Assembly: GCA_025618425.1 (NCBI GenBank)
Contig: CM046833.1
Location: 9,311,429-9,375,428 of the forward strand
DNA length: 64,000 bases
Direction of reading: 5' to 3'
Source: Heliocidaris tuberculata
Lineage: Eukaryota > Echinodermata > Echinoidea > Camarodonta > Echinometridae
How positions within the stretch are numbered: the stretch's first letter is position 1; the number at the start of each line of letters is the position of its first letter. Positions 59,137-64,000 of this stretch are shown here, piece after piece. A program made the position numbers and the translations under genes. Under the pieces are notes generated by a model, which did not search any database, was not told the DNA's origin, and saw only the letters and a list, made by a program, of their open reading frames with translations.

Positions 59137-59756
59137 TTTAAAGGCCAAGTCCACACTAATATAAAGGTGATTTGAATAAAATAGAGTAAAATTAAACAAG
59201 CATAACAGTAAAAAAAATTATTGAAATCGGATGTAAAATAATAAAGTTACGGCATTTTGAAGTTTTGCATTATTTCTTGAAACAGTGATATGCATAACAT
59301 GGGCGGTATGCAAATGAGTGAACCGATGATGTCACACCCTCACTTTTCCTTATGTATTTTATTATATGAAATATCATATATTTCAATTTTTGGTTCAATA
59401 ATGTAAAACATGGTTTGGCTCCTTATGGAACATGTAAAATCATCATTATTGTAACTTATTTCAATACAAGGGAGAGCTTCTTTTATTATCACATCCATAA
59501 AAATTGAAATATTTGAAATTTCATATAATAAAATAAAATACATAAGGAAAAGTGAGTGTGTGACATCATCGGTTCACTCATTTGCATACCGCCCATGTTA
59601 TGCATATCAGCGTTTCATGAAATAATGCAAAACTTCAATATGCCGTAACTTTCTTATTTTACATCCCATTTCAGTGAAATTTTCACTGTTATGCTTGTTT
59701 GATTTTACTCTATTTATTCAAATCAACTTGATATTAGTGTGGACTTGGTCTTTAAA
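59137..59756. mobile_element. Large fold-back element (~620 bp) in first intron
   Basis: The left arm TTTAAAGGCCAAGTCCACAC and the right arm ending TGGACTTGGTCTTTAAA are inverted copies. Pairing continues for about 270 bp per arm through AACAAGCATAACAGT, TGCATAACATGGGCGGTATG and TTCCTTATGTATTTTATTAT. The centre near 59440 is short. Transcribed in the intron of the secreted-protein gene it would form a long hairpin. Confidence 0.9.
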
Positions 59757-59908
59757 ACGGAAAATATATGGTTTGTACTTTTCAGCTGATAAGTTTAGGT
59801 GCGTGGGGTTCGCATTTTCATTGTTTGCCCCAGAGCCATCCATACACAGAGTTTGGCAAACTCGGCTCCATCTTACTTTTTTAGGCAAGCATGTAACAAA
59901 GGTATATA

Positions 59909-60256
59909 GTAAATAGTGTATGTATAATACGCGCTGTGATTGGTTGGATTCGCATCACGTGACGTGCAAAATTTTTGTTATGGTGCACTATAACTTTGAT
60001 TTTTCCACGGGAAATACGGGCCCAATACACAATAAAAGTTATAGATCTAGGGGTCTATTTACTATAACAATTAGTGCATGTTTTATGTATGCACCATTAC
60101 TGAACTAAATGAACTCCTAGTACTAAATTATCAAACGTGCAGGTCTATTTCACCTTGGCCTGCGCCTTCGGTGAAACAAAGCTGCACTCAGGATAATTTA
60201 GTAGTTGTCGTGCACATAATCCAGTATAGCGCATGATAGACCATGCACTATTTATA
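59909..60256. mobile_element. TIR element (~350 bp)
   Basis: Left AAATAGTGTATGTATAATACG and the inverted right end AAATAGTGCATGGTCTATCATG match at the termini. The right part recurs at 51136-51232. There is no ORF of note. Confidence 0.6.
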
Positions 60257-60796
60257 TAATATGCAATGTTGTGCTCAACTGAAACCGAGTTGGGCACTAC
60301 AGTCCCTTGATACGCCAATGAACGCAATCAAAATGACGCCTCGTATGCAATGGGCATATGTTTTGCCGATTAGTTATTTCTCCCCTTCCTTAAAGATAAA
60401 GTTGAGTTCTGGTCATGAGATTGAATTGTGAAAGAAACTATCTCAAAGCAATTGGGAAAGGTTGATTATATAGACATAAGAATTGTTGTATGCTGTAAGG
60501 TTTTGGAATCACTAAAATGATAAGAAAATGACTCAATCCTGCCAAGAGTCACATGCACTGCACACAGAAATGTGTATGTTGTACTACACACAAATGTTCG
60601 GCCAGAACATTTCAACTGTTTCTTGTCATATTTTGAATGTGAGGGCATTTGAAGAGCAATCCTTTTCAGGGGACATATCTACTATTGTAATCTTCCAAGC
60701 TAACATAATAAGAATGAGAAAGCTCAAAAATTATTTTTTACCTTTCCCGGAACTAAAGCTTCCCTTTAATACATTCCCTTTCCTTCGATCTTTCAG

Positions 60797-60991
60797 CTCT
60801 TCAAGCATCAGTCAATGTAGACCAGCCTTGTGCCCGAATGATAGGCGTATGTCGCACAGTCATTCTGGAAAATGGGGAAAAAATACAGTACGTCTGGAAG
60901 GCTGTAAAATTTCAGCCGAGTTGGTTGGCAAATCTTCCTTCAAATTTCAGGATTCCTACACATGTCCAACGCTTTCATTGTGCAGTACCAG
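60797..60991 (+). CDS. Secreted modular protein: unassigned 65-aa module
   Basis: A 195-bp phase 1-1 exon (acceptor CGATCTTTCAG, donor GTAAAA) encodes ASVNVDQPCARMIGVCRTV, ENGEKIQYVWKAVKFQPSWL and RIPTHVQRFHCAVP. It has three cysteines and an invariant-looking Trp. The C...YVW...RFHCAV spacing vaguely recalls an Ig-like fold, but I do not recognise the family. It joins directly to the EGF exon in phase (split Asp codon), although other exons could be skipped between them. Confidence 0.6.
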
Positions 60992-61300
60992 GTAAAACAA
61001 GCCCATATGTCTCTTTGAATATTTGTAGGTTTTGCAATTGCTCGTCATGGGCAGGGTAGCCGCAAGGGGTGAAGCAATGCAACGACTCGTGGCGACGTTT
61101 ACAGTGGATACTTTCTGCTTTGTGGCAGTACATCTCCCCGCCCAATTAAGGATATTTGTCATTTGCGTTATACCACATGTTATAAAAATTCCCCTTTATT
61201 TATTACAGTTCATAATACCAAGAAGATCTGAAAAAGATCTGTGTATATTTTGCTACTACCGTAATAAGCCAGTTCCTAACTACAATCTGCGCATGTGCAG

Positions 61301-61337
61301 ATAAAGGTCAATTGTACCGAGTACAATTGACCTTTAT
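61301..61337. repeat. Perfect 17-bp palindrome
   Basis: ATAAAGGTCAATTGTAC, then CGA, then its exact inverted copy. It lies in an intron of the secreted-protein gene. Confidence 0.9.
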
Positions 61338-61579
61338 ATATGCTGTCATTTTGTACGCACCACAATGCTTGCACCCAGTATGATTTTAGCGCGTCCACCA
61401 AAACAGATGCACGTGCGGGTTCAAATTGGGAGTCATTTCAGGGTCACTACCATGCATTAATTACGAACTGGCTTATTGCTTCGGGGTCATCATAGTAGAG
61501 AGAGAGCACACGAGACCGACATTTTTTCTATCTTCCCTTATGTATTATTTTGCTTTTTCGGTCTCGTTTTGTCGATCAA

Positions 61580-62000
61580 GTGTAATTCAGCAAACAAGTC
61601 ATATTAGTATGACCTTTACACTTCTGTTACAATTTATCATAATTGGTATTAATTATTGATTTTAAAGATTACGTTAATCATCAATGCAAAGTTTAGGTAT
61701 TCATATGTGTGAAAATATCTTTGTTGAAATTATGTGCTTTTGGCGTTACGGAATGACAATTTTTTGGGGAGTTATAGTTTCCAAGGTTACTGAAGTATGA
61801 GAGATTTAATATGCAGAACAGAAACTATACTGCTATTCTTGGTTACTGTGTTACTTAAACTTTGTGTATCAAGTGTTTTTCAGCAAACAAGCCATATTAG
61901 TATGCCGACCTTAACCCTGCTTTTACCATTTAACATAATTGGTATCAATTATTGATTTAACGATTACGTTAACCATTTATGCAATTTTTAAGTATTCATA
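61580..62000. repeat. Tandem duplication, ~300 bp period
   Basis: TTCAGCAAACAAGTCATATTAG near 61587 recurs as TTCAGCAAACAAGCCATATTAG near 61881. Both continue with CATAATTGGTAT(T/C)AATTATTG and GATTACGTTAA. Confidence 0.75.
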
Positions 62001-62165
62001 AGTTTCAAAATATCAACATTTTATCAGATTATGAACAATTGGATATTTACAATTAATTTGACACCAGATTTGAGATGATGAGACAGATTTGAAATTGTGG
62101 GGTTCATGTCCTTTATTGCTTGGAATTGCCCATTATCATGATTATGACAAAAAAACAATCTAGAA

Positions 62166-62446
62166 CAGGGGCGGCGCCAGGGTATTTTGATAGGAGGGGC
62201 AAGACGACCTAAAGATGACGTCATATTTTTTTTCTCCATTAAATAACAGGGGTAATATAGAGTTATATGTTTAAGACCTCTCTTTTTAATACTCCGCTTT
62301 CTTCTTTCTTCCCTTTTCTTCCCTTTTTTCTCTCCTTTTCTTCTTTCTTTTCTTTTTTTTCTTTTTTCACTACTTGAAAAATCATAGGGGGGGGCGGGGC
62401 GGTCGCCCCCTCTGCCCCCCCCCCCCCCCCTGTAGCGCCGCCCCTG
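62166..62446. mobile_element. hAT MITE (281 bp), copy 2
   Basis: This is the same family and orientation as 11826-12104 and nearly identical over the first 90 bp. A perfect 8-bp duplication ATCTAGAA lies at 62158-62165 and 62447-62454. It differs mainly in the length of pyrimidine and C runs. Located in an intron. Confidence 0.92.
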
Positions 62447-62767
62447 ATCTAGAAGTTATTGAGAAAGCTTGATTCTGGAATATGAACAATAATTGTGTAT
62501 TTTGATGGTTTGGAATCATCAGAATTTCTATTTCTTTAATTGAATTAGTTTTACTCATTTTAAAATTTACATACAGGGAAAAACATTGAAAACTCACATG
62601 GGTATAAACGCATGGGACAGTACATTTTTTTTTTCTTCACCTTTACCTGAACTTAACTTTCTCTTTAAGTCATAATTATCATGCCTTTTTAAAGTCAATA
62701 TGACGTTGCCCAAGCCTTGTTATCTGTCGCAGAGATATTTCTTCCTCTGCATTTTTTCCTATCAAAG

Positions 62768-62872
62768 ATTGTCTGTCCAACCCGTGCATGAATGGAGGCA
62801 CCTGCCAGGAAAGCGACACAGGATTCAACTGTACATGTCCAGACGGATATAGCGGTGAGAGGTGTGAGCAAG
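62768..62872 (+). CDS. Secreted modular protein: EGF-like domain exon
   Basis: A 105-bp phase 1-1 exon (acceptor ATCAAAG, donor GTAAGT) encodes DCLSNPCMNGGTCQESDTGF followed by NCTCPDGYSGERCEQ. The six cysteines have canonical EGF spacing, and NCT is a potential N-glycosylation site. There is no full calcium-binding consensus. Such domains mediate extracellular protein contacts. Confidence 0.88.
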
Positions 62873-63166
62873 GTAAGTCCACAATGACAACAGAAACCTA
62901 CATTTCTCTTTTCTCTTTTTCTTTTTAGTGTGAACACCTGAAATTTGATTCAGAATAGAAAAAAAAATGTTTATGTTTAGAGGAAATCGTGACCCTTATA
63001 TTCCAATAGAAAATAAATTGCAATATAATTAGATATGGAATGAGAAAACTGTATTTACGATTTTGCAACTAATCGGGTGTTTTCAATATCCGACTGTAGG
63101 TCTTAAGACTAAAAAAAAAACAGGTAAGGATACCACATCGATGAGTTTATTATTATTTTGCATCAG

Positions 63167-63370
63167 CAACTTCTTTTTGTATAACGGAATATTCAACTAC
63201 TCCTGCTACTATATGTACAGGACAATCAACTACTCCTGCTAGTACAACAGGATCATCAACTACTCCTGCTACTACTACTGGACCATCAACTACTCCAGCC
63301 ACTACTACAGGACCATCATGTACTCCTGCCAGTGCTACAAGTTCATCAATTTTACCTGCTGTTACAGAGG
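63167..63370 (+). CDS. Secreted modular protein: Thr/Ser/Pro repeat exon
   Basis: A 204-bp phase 1-1 exon (acceptor TTTGCATCAG, donor GTACTG) encodes about five ~10-residue repeats around STTPATTTGP, from a ~30-bp DNA repeat. It probably forms an O-glycosylated mucin-like stalk. Cysteines occur in the first, second and last units. Confidence 0.7.
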
Positions 63371-63804
63371 GTACTGAAAGTAGTTTTTACGCATGACCTT
63401 GTTAGGTAACATTTTGCATAATGCAGGTTGAGTAAAGAGATCATTAGTACTACAAACTCAAGGTGTAATTTGGAAATAACTTCTAATGGATACTCACTGA
63501 AGTTTTTCGTCTTTCACTCATAGGAATAAAACGTTGATGAGTGCAAGAAGAAAATGTCTATTGTATATTTATCCAAAATTGTCCTTTGATGATACATGTT
63601 TATAACACGACAATTAAACAGGCCTGTCAACAAAAATTGTGAGTGGGTATGCGGGTGTTCGTGCAATGAGAGGCGCGAGAAATTTCAAATTGCTTAAAAT
63701 TGGCTAGGGTTGATTTTGTGATTCTTCGCTTGCCGGCACACACAAGTCTTGATTATAGTATCGTGTACAATGATTGATACCTGGACACAATCTTTCTGCT
63801 CTAG

Positions 63805-63918
63805 GTGCATCCTGCCGAGGGTGCTGTGAATGTGGCTCCATGTCAGGGTGTTTCTGCGATTTTATATGCCAAGGTGCTGGTGATTGCTGCTACGATTACG
63901 CCCAATTCTGCACCAATG
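63805..63918 (+). CDS. Secreted modular protein: somatomedin-B-like domain exon
   Basis: A 114-bp phase 1-1 exon (acceptor TCTGCTCTAG, donor GTGTGT) encodes SCRGCCECGSMSGCFCDFIC, then GAGDCCYDYAQFC. The C-CDxxC...GDCCxDYxxFC pattern is the somatomedin-B signature, a small disulfide knot known from vitronectin and ENPP proteins. It has more than the usual eight cysteines near the N-terminal end. The gene continues past the window. Confidence 0.82.
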
Positions 63919-64000
63919 GTGTGTATTCATGGTGTATTGCCATTTTGGTATAATTGTCAATTAGTTTAACATCATTTGGTCTAATATCAGTTTGTCCACT

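Overview
The window looks like nuclear DNA from a marine deuterostome invertebrate. An echinoderm, most likely a sea urchin, is my best guess. The reasons are AT-rich non-coding DNA, GT-AG introns with phase-1 exons, APE-type non-LTR retrotransposons, tRNA-derived SINEs with (ATT)n tails, very many G/C homopolymers, and palindromic MITEs of kinds I associate with sea urchin genomes. There is one 500-N assembly gap (25081-25580). I see no rRNA, no stand-alone tRNA and no prokaryotic feature. Species assignment is inference.

Host genes are few. (1) 4.2-6.3 kb: a multi-pass membrane protein, possibly a gustatory-receptor-like (7tm_7-like) chemoreceptor, in two exons, with a frameshift and no recognisable C-terminal end. 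It sits between two copies of a ~2.5-3 kb duplicated block (1-3000 and 7014-9560). A decayed paralogue of its promoter, leader and first exon lies at 20.64-22.17 kb. (2) 37.25-40.25 kb: the 3' three exons of an SLC16/monocarboxylate-transporter-like MFS protein; the N-terminal exon was not found. (3) 58.5 kb to beyond the right edge: a secreted or cell-surface modular protein. Its five visible exons are a signal peptide, an unassigned 65-aa cysteine-containing module, an EGF domain, a Thr/Ser/Pro repeat and a somatomedin-B-like domain. Every junction after the first exon is phase 1.

The rest is mostly mobile DNA. 9.6-20.4 kb holds a tandem ~195 bp repeat, a heavily decayed L1/Tx1-like LINE (family 1) broken by several hAT-type MITEs and by a tandem array made from its own ORF, a Tc1/mariner-type fold-back element, a SINE and a LINE 3' end. 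22.2-24.8 kb is a CR1/Jockey-group LINE. 25.6-26.05 kb is a zinc-knuckle LINE ORF1 fragment on the minus strand. 26.8-32.2 kb is a SINE joined to two truncated copies of a second L1/Tx1-like family. 32.8-37 kb has LINE scraps, a TC-rich duplication and a palindrome-rich element. 40-53 kb is gene-poor and carries palindromic MITEs. 53.1-58.4 kb is a 147-bp tandem repeat followed by a nearly intact family-1 LINE.

The strongest structural results come from target-site evidence. Several hAT-type MITEs have 8-bp duplications. A ~72 bp TTAA-flanked element occurs three times and has a recognisable empty site in a duplicated sequence. The 3' tail shared by a LINE end and a SINE suggests a retrotransposition partnership.
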